The position numbers were made by a program, and so were the translations under genes. A DNA stretch of 64,000 bases from assembly GCF_902807005.1 (NCBI RefSeq), contig NZ_LR777658.1, positions 930,001 through 994,000 of the forward strand, given 5' to 3'. This document shows, piece by piece, positions 55,256 through 64,000 of this stretch. How positions within the stretch are numbered: the stretch's first letter is position 1; the number at the start of each line of letters is the position of its first letter. The notes under the pieces are model-generated. The model did no database searches and was not told the origin of the DNA. It was given only the letters and a program-made list of their open reading frames with translations. This DNA is from Chlamydiifrater phoenicopteri (GTDB lineage: Bacteria > Chlamydiota > Chlamydiia > Chlamydiales > Chlamydiaceae).

Positions 55256-55369
55256 CTTAGAAATCCCCTCCTTCCTAATTAGGTGATATCGCACTAGTAG
55301 ACAAGAGGAGGGGCGCTTTAGGCCGCGTAACCCTCCACTCTGCCGATCTTTTAAAAAAGATGCTTTCTT

Positions 55370-57040
55370 TTAAATGTCTAGATCCAAAAAGAATTTGTTA
55401 TGATCATTGGCTCTCAAAGCAAGATTTTGTGCAGTGAGATCATTCTCTTTCAACAAAGAATGCAGGGTTTCCAAAGTCTTTTCAGCCCTTCCAACACAAA
55501 GAATGCATACACTCTCGCCCCTTTCTAACCCCTCTCGAATAGAACTGATCGTTTGACACAAAGCCAAACTAAAAGAAGCCTTAGACTCTTCAGAGGATAA
55601 ATTAGCTCTGATAACAGAGAAACAGAAAGAAAATATTCGCGAAGCTAGCTCTTCTTTAAAAATCACTGGCATGACTCGAGTTACTCTAGGAAGTAGCGCT
55701 AAAACTTTGTTTAACTCCCTTTCGTCATCAACTTGGCAAAGAAAACAAGATTTGGGAGCCACTTGTAAACGAAAGTGTTTTATAAAATGGCGCCGCAAGA
55801 AAACGTCACAAAACAGTCTGTATAAAATCTCTCTCCAAAAGAAGAGGTATCCCAAACTCAAAAGAGAAACAATCCAACCAATAAAAGCGAAGCTTTTTCC
55901 TGGGTCTAGTTGCAAAACATTCCCTAAAAACCACAAAACAAAGGAAGTCAACAAGACTCCAAAAAAGTCTAAGAAATTATTAGCAGCAAGAATCCTCCCT
56001 CGCTTATGTTCTGGACTGACGTACTGAACATAAGCGTGCAGGGGAACTTGATAAAAACCTCCGAAAACACCAAGGAGAAATAGACAACCTATCAAAGAAA
56101 AAAGCGTAGAAGAGAAATGCAGCCCCATTAGGAAAAATCCTATACCTACGCCAGCTAGAGGAGTGTAAGCCAACTCTATGTTTTTCCCGGAAACAACCCC
56201 AGCCAAGTATGAGCCTAAGCCAACACCTATAGCAACCATAGGAAACAGAAATCCCCCGTAATGTTCAGGCAAACCCAAATCGAACTGAACGAAGGGAACA
56301 ATTTCCAATTGTACATAAGCTCCCATGAGGAGAAAGAAAGAACCTAAAAAGATCGCAGAAGTCAAGTAGCGAATGGATGTCGTAGCTCTCAGAGTTATCC
56401 AAATTTCCTTAAAATTAAACAGCTGAATTTTTTGATTTTTATTATCTACACGACTTCTAGCTATGTAGAAGGCTATGAGCGCTCCTACCAAAGAAAAAAT
56501 CACACAAAAAGAGCTTATAAAAACATATTTTTCAACCCCACTTCCCCCAGTAATTCCACAAAACACAGAGGCCAAGCAAGAGCCCAAAATGCTAGCAGAA
56601 TACGTTGCAGCGGCCATAATGCCATTGGCACGAGATAGTTGCTCTGTAGGCAAAATTTCTGGTAATATACCGAGCTTTGCTGGACCAAAAATGGCCGTGT
56701 GGGAAGCCATTAAAATCAATACTAAATACCCACCCCATTCGGACTGAATATAAAATAAGAAAGTCCCGAGGCAGGCGCAGAAAACCTCTACGGCTCGGGT
56801 AAACAAGATGATATTTCTTTTTTTAAACCTATCCGCTAAAGATCCCGCAAAAGGAGCTAATAAAAGAAACGGTAAAGCAAAACAGAAGCTGACTATGGAC
56901 AGTATCTTCGTACTCTCTTGAGGAGTCTTGTCCTTCACAAGGAAAAAGACTAAAAGAAACTTGTACAGGTTATCGTTTAATACTGTAAGAAAATGAGTCG
57001 TAACTAAAGCTTTAAAAGATATCTCTCTGGATGTTTTCAT
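55370..57040 (-). CDS. MFS transporter, LplT/YgeD-like (CT641 type)
   Basis: The 556-residue protein has 12 predicted membrane segments in residues 1-400 (FLTVLNDNLYKFLLVFFLV first) with the MFS loop GSLADRFKKRNIIL. A soluble C-terminal tail of about 150 residues follows (CFLCQVDDERELNKVLALLP). Lysophospholipid transport is a family-level guess; it is annotated as an efflux protein in other chlamydiae. Its ATG (57040-57038) overlaps the recC ATG (57039) on the other strand within CATG. Confidence 0.85.
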   Translation of the reverse strand: MKTSREISFKALVTTHFLTVLNDNLYKFLLVFFLVKDKTPQESTKILSIVSFCFALPFLLLAPFAGSLADRFKKRNIILFTRAVEVFCACLGTFLFYIQSEWGGYLVLILMASHTAIFGPAKLGILPEILPTEQLSRANGIMAAATYSASILGSCLASVFCGITGGSGVEKYVFISSFCVIFSLVGALIAFYIARSRVDNKNQKIQLFNFKEIWITLRATTSIRYLTSAIFLGSFFLLMGAYVQLEIVPFVQFDLGLPEHYGGFLFPMVAIGVGLGSYLAGVVSGKNIELAYTPLAGVGIGFFLMGLHFSSTLFSLIGCLFLLGVFGGFYQVPLHAYVQYVSPEHKRGRILAANNFLDFFGVLLTSFVLWFLGNVLQLDPGKSFAFIGWIVSLLSLGYLFFWREILYRLFCDVFLRRHFIKHFRLQVAPKSCFLCQVDDERELNKVLALLPRVTRVMPVIFKEELASRIFSFCFSVIRANLSSEESKASFSLALCQTISSIREGLERGESVCILCVGRAEKTLETLHSLLKENDLTAQNLALRANDHNKFFLDLDI

Positions 57041-60000
57041 GTCTCACAAAGAAAATAATGTTTTTTTTAGTAACTCTCTCCATCACCTGTTAGCGAAGCT
57101 TTCTATAGACTTATTCTCTACAAAGCAAACCCCATTTTCCAGAAGACGGATTCTCGTACCGACTATAGAAATCTGTAATTGGGTTCAAAACGAACTTCTT
57201 TCTGCATCCCCGAATCACACCGTTTTAGGCTCCAGATTTCTGACTTCTCCCGAAGCTTTTATCAAATTCCTGTACACGGAGTTCTGCCAAAAAAACTCCG
57301 AATTCCCTGATTTTCCCACACTCCCCCTATGGCTGCATGAGAAAATCAGAGAAAACACAGAAAACCCTATCTTTACAGACTTTTTTCAACAGCTAAAAAG
57401 CAAAATACCCTTTAACTTTACACTCTCTCTAGCCCAGGCCTTTAGAAAGTACTACTTAAACCACCAGCCCATAGGAGGCGCTAACAATTATTACCAATTG
57501 TTTTTTGAAAAAGTCTGCTCCCATTTTGTAAGCCCCACCAATATTATGCAAGAAATTCGGACGCAAGGCCGCCTGAAAGACAGCAACCTATCTCTTTTTG
57601 TTTTTACCCTTTCTGGCCTCCCTCTGCACATGCTTTCCTTTCTGTCAGAAATTTCTGCTCAAATCCCGGTATATTTCTACGTTTTGTTGCCCACTAAAGA
57701 ATATTTTGGAGACATGATTTCTGATAACTTCATAGATAAATATTTAGAACGCCATATAGAAAAAGCCTCAACAAAGGCTCTTTCATCATGGGAAAACTAT
57801 GTTTTCAGCAATAGAAATTCCCTTTTAGCCAACCTCTCCTTCTCCTGCAGATCTGCTTTAAATTTCTTCGTAGATAAAAATTTTTCATCAACAGAGCATT
57901 TTTTCCCGCCTAAGGAAGACTCTTCTTTTGAATTATTAAAAAGCGACATCTTTCAGCTAAAAGAAAGCTCTAAAAAAGAATTCTCTCAAAAAGCTTCTAG
58001 CATCACTATAAGCAAAGCCCCATCTCTAGTAAGAGAGGTACAAGCAGTTTTTTGTAAAATTTCTACTCTTATTCTTTCTGGAACCTCCTTAAAAGACATT
58101 CGAATTCTTTGTAAAAAGATCAAAGATTATGCTCCTATTATTCGCTCTATTTTTTCCCCGCACATTCCGTTGTCTATTAGAGGTGTAATTTCCTCCTCAG
58201 GGGAACGCTTGCAAAATAAAATTCGTATAATTTCTTCCCTGATCCTATCTAGAGGAAGTTTACCAAATCTACACAAGCTATTCTCCCATCCAGATATGCG
58301 GAGAGTTGACTATAAAGAAGATCTCGAAACTCAATTATCAACTATAGACAAGATTTTTTACCAAATCCCGATATCCGAAAGGAAAAAAGGATCTCATCTA
58401 AATTCTTTGGCAGATGCTATTATCGATAACTACCCCTTTTCAGAAACAACTGGTAAAGCTGTCTGTCCAGAACTTTTGGGAGAAATGGCTTTAACCTTGT
58501 ACCGATTACATAGCCTTGTAGAAGAGAATCTTTTAGAGAAAGAAGCATCTATACAAGATTTTACTGAAAAGATTTTTTCTTTGATGGAAGATATCTTCCT
58601 TTTAGAAAATGAGGAACAATTCCTCGTTGACAAACTTAAAAAAAATTTAGCCTCCTACAAAGACCTTTCTTGTTCCTTGTTTTTCTTTTTTGACTTTTGT
58701 CTCCACTTTGTAGAATGTTTCCATCAAGAACCAGCCTTACATCAAGGAAAGCTTCTAGTCGGTCCCATCCAAACTTTAGCTTCCATTCCATCTACGCATA
58801 CTTTTGTATTAGGAGCCTCCTCCTCACAAACTTCTAAAGAAGAGGATTCGTTTTCATTAGACCTAATAAAGTTAGACGAAGATAGCAACAATAACGACGA
58901 TAAGAACAGCTTATTCTTAGAAATAATAACCTCAACAAAGGAAAGCTTACACATTAGTTTTTCCTCATCAGGAGAATGTCCCGAAGCACCTCTTCCGGCT
59001 GTTGAATGGATTGCGGAAGCTTCCCACACTCCTATGCAGACCATCCCAACCCAACCGTTTTCAAAAGAAAACTTTAAAGAGAGGCTCCCATTACACTCTT
59101 CCATGACCTATCATTTTGAGTTAGCAAAAGCCTTTTACTCTCCTAGAAAACAAGCCGATATTTTCATCAACTACGACCCACCAGTCTCTTATCCACAAGA
59201 AGAAAAAATCATTTCTCTATCTATTGCAGACATCGTTTCTACTCTTCAAAATCCTTTAAATGCGTTTTTAACAAAAAAAGCAAAGTTCTCCCCCTCTATT
59301 TTCTCTACCATCACTTCTCCCCTTTTATACACAACATCATACAAAGATCTTTTGAAAATATGGACAAACTACATTCGAGGAAACACAGAAAACGCTTCAC
59401 TATCTCACAAGTATATTTCGGAACGGTTACGATCTGAGCTTACATCTCAGTCTAAACACTTAGTATCTTTCTTACAAAAATTACAAGCGGCCAAACAATC
59501 TGCATTATCTTCTGTTCGCTTTTCCTCTTCACTATTTCAAGAAAATTTTCAGGGAAGGAATGCGCCTGAATTCGAAATATTATGGAATGAGTATAAAATT
59601 AAACTTCGGGGAACCATTCATGGAGTTAGTGCTTCTGGCCTCAGCATTCTTTCTCCAGCCATGAGTTCTGGTTATAAGAAAGCTTTTCCTTTGTCTATTT
59701 TTTCCGAAAACCATCCATATCTCCATCATAGGATAGAAGCTAAGTTGTACATGGCTTTGCTTTCTTTAACAAAAATGATTTCACCTGACGCGAAGGTTAT
59801 TCAAGAGGTTTTTTGTCTTCCAAACGAAATTTTTACAGAAAATCATTCCCAACAAAATCTTGATCCGGGAGAATATTTGCGCACAGTTTTAAAAACTTAC
59901 TTTGCTGTCTTAGAAGTGCCCTTTCCTTTGTTTCGTACTTTGGATCAGGTTCACCAGATGAAATGGCTCAGTATGTCTAAAGGAGATTGGAATAAGTTTT

Positions 60001-60128
60001 GTTGTTCCACAAATCAACCCAAAGATTTTTCTCCTTCATTTTGGGTTACACAAAATAGGGCGCTTTCATCAGAGGAGTTTGAGGAGAGAACAAGAGACAT
60101 TTTCGATTTATATACAAAATTACTTTGA
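57039..60128 (+). CDS. recC: Exodeoxyribonuclease V subunit RecC
   Basis: The 1029-residue product follows the RecC pattern of an inactivated helicase/nuclease. The N-terminus NNVFFSNSLHHLLAKLSIDL aligns with RecC starts. FLTSPEAFIKFLYTEF, FVFTLSGLPLHMLSFLSEIS and the central GPIQTLASIPSTHTFVLGAS segment are family-like. It senses Chi-type signals in the RecBCD complex. recB follows after 9 bases. recC begins within 2 bases of the divergent MFS gene. This is the CT640 type. Confidence 0.9.
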   Translation: MSHKENNVFFSNSLHHLLAKLSIDLFSTKQTPFSRRRILVPTIEICNWVQNELLSASPNHTVLGSRFLTSPEAFIKFLYTEFCQKNSEFPDFPTLPLWLHEKIRENTENPIFTDFFQQLKSKIPFNFTLSLAQAFRKYYLNHQPIGGANNYYQLFFEKVCSHFVSPTNIMQEIRTQGRLKDSNLSLFVFTLSGLPLHMLSFLSEISAQIPVYFYVLLPTKEYFGDMISDNFIDKYLERHIEKASTKALSSWENYVFSNRNSLLANLSFSCRSALNFFVDKNFSSTEHFFPPKEDSSFELLKSDIFQLKESSKKEFSQKASSITISKAPSLVREVQAVFCKISTLILSGTSLKDIRILCKKIKDYAPIIRSIFSPHIPLSIRGVISSSGERLQNKIRIISSLILSRGSLPNLHKLFSHPDMRRVDYKEDLETQLSTIDKIFYQIPISERKKGSHLNSLADAIIDNYPFSETTGKAVCPELLGEMALTLYRLHSLVEENLLEKEASIQDFTEKIFSLMEDIFLLENEEQFLVDKLKKNLASYKDLSCSLFFFFDFCLHFVECFHQEPALHQGKLLVGPIQTLASIPSTHTFVLGASSSQTSKEEDSFSLDLIKLDEDSNNNDDKNSLFLEIITSTKESLHISFSSSGECPEAPLPAVEWIAEASHTPMQTIPTQPFSKENFKERLPLHSSMTYHFELAKAFYSPRKQADIFINYDPPVSYPQEEKIISLSIADIVSTLQNPLNAFLTKKAKFSPSIFSTITSPLLYTTSYKDLLKIWTNYIRGNTENASLSHKYISERLRSELTSQSKHLVSFLQKLQAAKQSALSSVRFSSSLFQENFQGRNAPEFEILWNEYKIKLRGTIHGVSASGLSILSPAMSSGYKKAFPLSIFSENHPYLHHRIEAKLYMALLSLTKMISPDAKVIQEVFCLPNEIFTENHSQQNLDPGEYLRTVLKTYFAVLEVPFPLFRTLDQVHQMKWLSMSKGDWNKFCCSTNQPKDFSPSFWVTQNRALSSEEFEERTRDIFDLYTKLL

Positions 60129-60137
60129 AGAGAACAT

Positions 60138-63100
60138 ATGGCAGAAAACACTATTGGTTTCGATGTTACGAGTTTAGACTCCCCTGTTAAAGGAAAGTTT
60201 TTTTTAGACGCTTCGGCAGGAACAGGAAAAACTTTTGCTATAGAGAACATCGTTCTTAGATTAGTTCTCTCTGGAGATATTTCTTCCTTAGATAAGATCC
60301 TTGTGATGACCTTCACTAGAGCTGCAACAGAAGAATTGAAATCTAGAATTAAAGACACATTGCTCTCTGCAAAGAGCGCCTTAAAACTCTATCTGGATGA
60401 CAGAGAGTCTTCTTTAGAATCTCTGCCCTATTATCTCTCTCCAGAGATGCATCCAGAAAAAGTAAAGCAGCTTTACATTCGAGTACGCCTAGCCATATCT
60501 ACTTTAGAAAATGCTTCTATTTACACAATTCACGGCTTTTGTAGAAAGGTTTTAGATGAATACTCTCCAGGGTTTCAAATTCCTACTCCTCCCCCCGGAA
60601 TGACCCGTTCTCAAAGTTTCCAAGAAGTTATTTCTCATTATCTATCACAGGATTTATGGAAGGACATCTTGTTTCCTCAACAGTTTCATTTCATAGCTTA
60701 CCAACACAATCCCAATAAACCTGGAAGTATTGGATTGATAGAAAAACTCAAAAGTTCTCTGGAAACAAAAAATTTAGAACCTCTCTCTAAGGAGTACTTT
60801 TTTGAACGAGCTAAACACTATTCCTCTTCGCTGCAGCCCCTTATAAGATTGCCAAGGAAAGGGTTGCGAGCTCATTTAGAGCACGCACGACAAAATTTAA
60901 AAAAAGATATTCCTATAACAGAACATGATGTGGAAGCTTTTTTAGACAGCTTGTACAGCCTTCATCATCTCCAGGAGAGCTCGAATTATTCTTTAGAAGA
61001 TTCCGCTCCCTCTATATTCCTTCATTATCGAGTAGCTCTAGCATTTTTGAATAATATAAAACAGTCCGCCCAGAAAATACTAAACTGTCCTGTGTTTTCT
61101 CTTTTGAGAACTTCCGGGTTGCTTTCCGATATAATACTTTTTTTCCATGAAGAAAGACTTCTTGCTACTCTAGCTATGGATATTAGAAAACATCTAGAAT
61201 CTACTTTTGGTCCCTGTCTATCCTTTGATGACCTTGTCTCTACAGTGGAAAATATCCTATGCAGTAATACGGAAAAAGCTTCTCAAATTCGAAATACTAT
61301 TCGAAATCAGTATGAGTTAGTATTGATAGATGAATCACAGGATACTGATAAGGCACAATGGAATATTTTTCAGTCTTTATTCCTTAGTGAAGAGTATTCT
61401 GGAAATCTTTTCATTATAGGAGATCCTAAGCAATCCATATATGAATGGAGAAAAGCCGACCTATCCTCTTACTTAAACATCAGAGATTCTTTCCCACCAA
61501 ACAGTATTCTGCAAATGAATACGAACTATAGATCTACGCCAGATCTTATGCAGTCCATCAACCTTTTTTTCTCTTTAAGAAAACCTTTTTTAACAATCCT
61601 TTCAGAACAAAACTCTTCACCCAAGACACTTGATTATCACCATTGTCTATCGGGGAAAAATTCTCTTCTTCCGCCTCTGACACCAAGAAAACCCATCCAT
61701 TTTTTTCTTTCAGAAACTCTTGAGGACGCAATTTCCAATATTTGTCAGGAAGCCCTCCGTCTCCATGAGGAGCATAAAGTTCCTTTTGGAGATATGGCTG
61801 TACTAGTATCCCAAAATGAGCACGCTTTCACATTTATTCGAACATCATCATTGCCAACTTCTCTATGTAAATCGAAATCTATTTTTTCTAAAACGCCTTC
61901 TCATACTTTATTACTCTTGCTTTTAGAAATTCTTAAGGACCCTTGCAATGCCAATAAAGTGGCAGCCATTCTTTCCAGTTGTTTATTTGGTTACACCTCT
62001 TCTGAAATCCAAAGAAAACTAGAAAGTGAAATTGAATTTTTTGTCGAACTATCCGAATACGTAAAAACAAGAAAACTACTTTCTACCTTCTACAAATTAA
62101 TGAGTCGCTGTGGAGTTTCTCTTCTTTCCACTACTACCGAGGGTTCTTTAATTTATCAAGAAATGGAGCTTCTCTGTATTTACCTGGAAAAGCAAACGCC
62201 CAATCCAGCTCAGTATCTTATCTATTTAAAAGATCTTGAAGAATTAAAAGAACGAGAAGAAGAATTGCTAATAAATTTCTCTTCTGAGGACAAAGAAACA
62301 TTAAAAGTCACTACTATCCACAGCTCTAAAGGATTAGAATACGAAGTGGTTTTCCTTTTGGGCCTCTTTTCATCAACAAAAAAATCTATAACGGAATCTA
62401 TTCACGAAACTTATGTTGCTGTGACCCGAGCAAGAAGACAAGTATACATTCCCATCAATACAAAGACAAAATCTTCTCTATTTCACAATTATATAAAAGA
62501 AATCACCTCAGAATCAGCAGAAAGTTTTGCACAAAACCTATCCCAAAATCATTCTGAGTCTTTTTCTTTTTCTGAAAAAATGCAATATCAGACAAAAGAA
62601 CGAAACCAACCCAAGGGAAACGACTCTTCACTAGCAGCCCCTCACCCATTTTCTCTTCCCCATATTGAAATTTCAGAAGTTTTATCTTTCTCGAAAGTAT
62701 ACGAAAATCTTTATCCCTACCCCGCCTCTACAAACAAAGATGAAAACATTCCAAGGGGACGCGCTTTTGGAATACTCGTTCATGAAATTTTAGAGAAACT
62801 AGACTTCTCTCTCTTTATCGACGCAAAAACTGAAGACAAAATACGTCTTGCCTTAGAACCTTTCATCAAAACTTTTACTAAAAATACTCCATTCCAAGAG
62901 CACAATACCTTTATAGCCCGAATCATTGCTAAAGCTTTTTCTACTCCTCTTAGTTTTAAAACTAATACGTTCCAACTAAGCGAGGTTGACCCACAAAAAA
63001 TTTTTAGAGAAGAAGATTTTCTAACTAAAGATGACAATAACACTTGGAAAGGCGTTATAGACCTATTTTTTGAACACCAAGGTTCTTATTACCTCATAGA

Positions 63101-63305
63101 TTGGAAGACAACAACTTTAGAAAGTTATTCTCAAGAGAACCTTTCTGAATACGTAAAACAAAACAACTTTGACAAACAAGCGGAGATCTATCTTACAGCT
63201 ACAAAAAACTTTCTAAAACAATTTGACATCCAAACAAGCCCCGAGATAGCCTTTATTTTCCTCAAAGGACTTGATCAAGATGGTCAAGGAGTTTTTATTC
63301 CTTAA
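60138..63305 (+). CDS. recB: Exodeoxyribonuclease V subunit RecB
   Basis: The 1055-residue helicase-nuclease has Walker A LDASAGTGKTFAIENIVLRL near residue 30, helicase motifs LVLIDESQDTDKAQWNIF, IIGDPKQSIYEWRKADL and TTIHSSKGLEYEVVFL. The C-terminal nuclease site is GVIDLFFEHQGSYYLIDWKT (Asp and Lys of the D-EXK core). It processes double-strand ends for RecA. This is the CT639 type. Its 3' end overlaps the convergent mreC by 4 bases. Confidence 0.95.
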   Translation: MAENTIGFDVTSLDSPVKGKFFLDASAGTGKTFAIENIVLRLVLSGDISSLDKILVMTFTRAATEELKSRIKDTLLSAKSALKLYLDDRESSLESLPYYLSPEMHPEKVKQLYIRVRLAISTLENASIYTIHGFCRKVLDEYSPGFQIPTPPPGMTRSQSFQEVISHYLSQDLWKDILFPQQFHFIAYQHNPNKPGSIGLIEKLKSSLETKNLEPLSKEYFFERAKHYSSSLQPLIRLPRKGLRAHLEHARQNLKKDIPITEHDVEAFLDSLYSLHHLQESSNYSLEDSAPSIFLHYRVALAFLNNIKQSAQKILNCPVFSLLRTSGLLSDIILFFHEERLLATLAMDIRKHLESTFGPCLSFDDLVSTVENILCSNTEKASQIRNTIRNQYELVLIDESQDTDKAQWNIFQSLFLSEEYSGNLFIIGDPKQSIYEWRKADLSSYLNIRDSFPPNSILQMNTNYRSTPDLMQSINLFFSLRKPFLTILSEQNSSPKTLDYHHCLSGKNSLLPPLTPRKPIHFFLSETLEDAISNICQEALRLHEEHKVPFGDMAVLVSQNEHAFTFIRTSSLPTSLCKSKSIFSKTPSHTLLLLLLEILKDPCNANKVAAILSSCLFGYTSSEIQRKLESEIEFFVELSEYVKTRKLLSTFYKLMSRCGVSLLSTTTEGSLIYQEMELLCIYLEKQTPNPAQYLIYLKDLEELKEREEELLINFSSEDKETLKVTTIHSSKGLEYEVVFLLGLFSSTKKSITESIHETYVAVTRARRQVYIPINTKTKSSLFHNYIKEITSESAESFAQNLSQNHSESFSFSEKMQYQTKERNQPKGNDSSLAAPHPFSLPHIEISEVLSFSKVYENLYPYPASTNKDENIPRGRAFGILVHEILEKLDFSLFIDAKTEDKIRLALEPFIKTFTKNTPFQEHNTFIARIIAKAFSTPLSFKTNTFQLSEVDPQKIFREEDFLTKDDNNTWKGVIDLFFEHQGSYYLIDWKTTTLESYSQENLSEYVKQNNFDKQAEIYLTATKNFLKQFDIQTSPEIAFIFLKGLDQDGQGVFIP

Positions 63306-64000
63306 TCCCACGGAGTTCCAAAAATATCTGGCCTATCATTGGGGTTAAATGACATTGGGGGTAAAATGCTTACCCAAGATAAGCGTTCTAACCCACTTAT
63401 CAAAGACTTTGCTTCCAAAGAAAAAGTACAAGCGCCTTCTTTTAGGGGAAAAATCTTTGTCACTTCTGCCACAAGAAGTCCTGGAGGAAAGACTCCGTCC
63501 ATACCAGTTGTTACCAAAACATCTCCAAGACTTAATCTTTCCTTATCGATATCACCAGAATAGCAGTAAAATCCATCTCCGTGTAAGACATCGACAGTGT
63601 TGCTCCATAGGGGATTTCCAGAACCAAAAAGAATTCCTCTGAAAACAGGACCGTCTTCTTCGCAACAAATAGAACGAGAAAACTCCGTTATCAAACGAAT
63701 AAAATTTGCTTTTTCTTCATCTTCCAAACAACTTTGTGGAAGAGATTCTAGAGAAGCTACTAATCTATCTGCCAATATTTGGATACTTCCAGACTTCATA
63801 GAGCTTTTTGCAGAAGCTACAGAGGGCTTCATTCCCACATCAGAAACAACTCGAACTCTGGACTGTCTTTCTCCCACATAGTCTATTATTCCCAGAAGAA
63901 CCTTACCGCAAACAACAGGGCTTTGTTTCTGGACAGAACAATTTTTTCCTACATTAATCCAAAGAGAACTCCCCCAACAAGTTGGATCTCTAAAAATTAT
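63302..64000 (-). CDS. mreC: Rod shape-determining protein MreC, partial (5' end outside window)
   Basis: The - strand frame is open from the window edge; ATG-like starts inside it (GTG 63877) are too far in. At the edge the product reads IIFRDPTCWGSSLWINVGKN, then SPVVCGKVLLGIIDYVGERQ and SRVRVVSDVG, and later GDVLVTTGMDGVFPPGLLVA. These are the two beta-domain signatures of MreC, the periplasmic organiser of MreB-directed wall synthesis. The membrane helix and coiled coil lie beyond the window. About 232 C-terminal residues are visible. A short loop insertion follows NTVDVLHGDGFYCYSGD. Confidence 0.88.
   Translation of the reverse strand: MIFRDPTCWGSSLWINVGKNCSVQKQSPVVCGKVLLGIIDYVGERQSRVRVVSDVGMKPSVASAKSSMKSGSIQILADRLVASLESLPQSCLEDEEKANFIRLITEFSRSICCEEDGPVFRGILFGSGNPLWSNTVDVLHGDGFYCYSGDIDKERLSLGDVLVTTGMDGVFPPGLLVAEVTKIFPLKEGACTFSLEAKSLISGLERLSWVSILPPMSFNPNDRPDIFGTPWD

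Noticed and set aside
63302-63877. A 191-residue hypothetical starting at 63877
   Set aside because: The frame stays open to the window edge and the upstream residues match MreC, so it is the 3' part of mreC.

Overview
The window comes from a member of the Chlamydiaceae or a very close sister lineage. The DNA is AT-rich, and the genes and their order match chlamydial blocks: ompA-tRNA-Gly-rpsB-tsf-pyrH-frr, mcsA-mcsB, the type III secretion (T3SS) cluster sctC to sctD with scc4, hemA-parE-parC, kdsA-lptC-like-lptB, the DUF582/TaiP/CT623/murJ/nfo/rpsD/trhO block, and recC-recB-mreC. CT numbers used below are Chlamydia trachomatis gene numbers recalled from memory.

The outstanding content is a cassette system for the major outer membrane protein (MOMP, ompA). 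Positions 1-528 are the 3' end of a normal ompA gene, with a MOMP-type C-terminus ending in Phe. About 7 kb downstream, between a tRNA-Thr gene and sctC, lies an array of eight partial ompA copies (7190-15057). Five are on the + strand and three on the - strand. Each copy covers the MOMP segment from the conserved ALSLRAGFFGDYVF motif through variable domains 1-4 to the conserved SVTLNKLKS motif. All lack the signal peptide and the C-terminal strands. Cassettes are separated by a conserved set of three hairpins. The visible expressed ompA is a mosaic: bases 1-323 match cassette 2 exactly, and bases 313-406 match cassette 1 exactly. This points to segmental gene conversion from silent donors into one expression site, an antigenic variation system. 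Chlamydiae are normally regarded as having one ompA without donors; I could not check the literature.

Layout: 1-734 ompA end, terminator, tRNA-Gly; 820-3779 translation and nucleotide genes; 3793-4992 putative inclusion membrane protein; 5216-7135 tRNA-Glu, tRNA-Lys, mcsA-mcsB, tRNA-Thr; 7190-15057 cassette array; 15101-28094 T3SS operon on the - strand; 28537-33008 hemA, parE, parC; 33161-35692 two small proteins, a structured leader, rluD family gene, KH protein; 35697-38063 tRNA-Arg, kdsA, lptC-like, lptB; 38057-39022 two conserved hypotheticals; 39074-50726 three DUF582 proteins, a TaiP-like protein and an outer membrane protein; 50870-55255 murJ, nfo, rpsD, trhO; 55370-64000 MFS transporter, recC, recB and a partial mreC.

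Functionally, the T3SS cluster supplies secretion machinery for the DUF582, TaiP-like and Inc-like candidates encoded nearby. The kdsA/lpt genes serve LPS synthesis and transport. RecBCD-type recombination genes, encoded at the right end, are plausible but unproven helpers of ompA cassette exchange.
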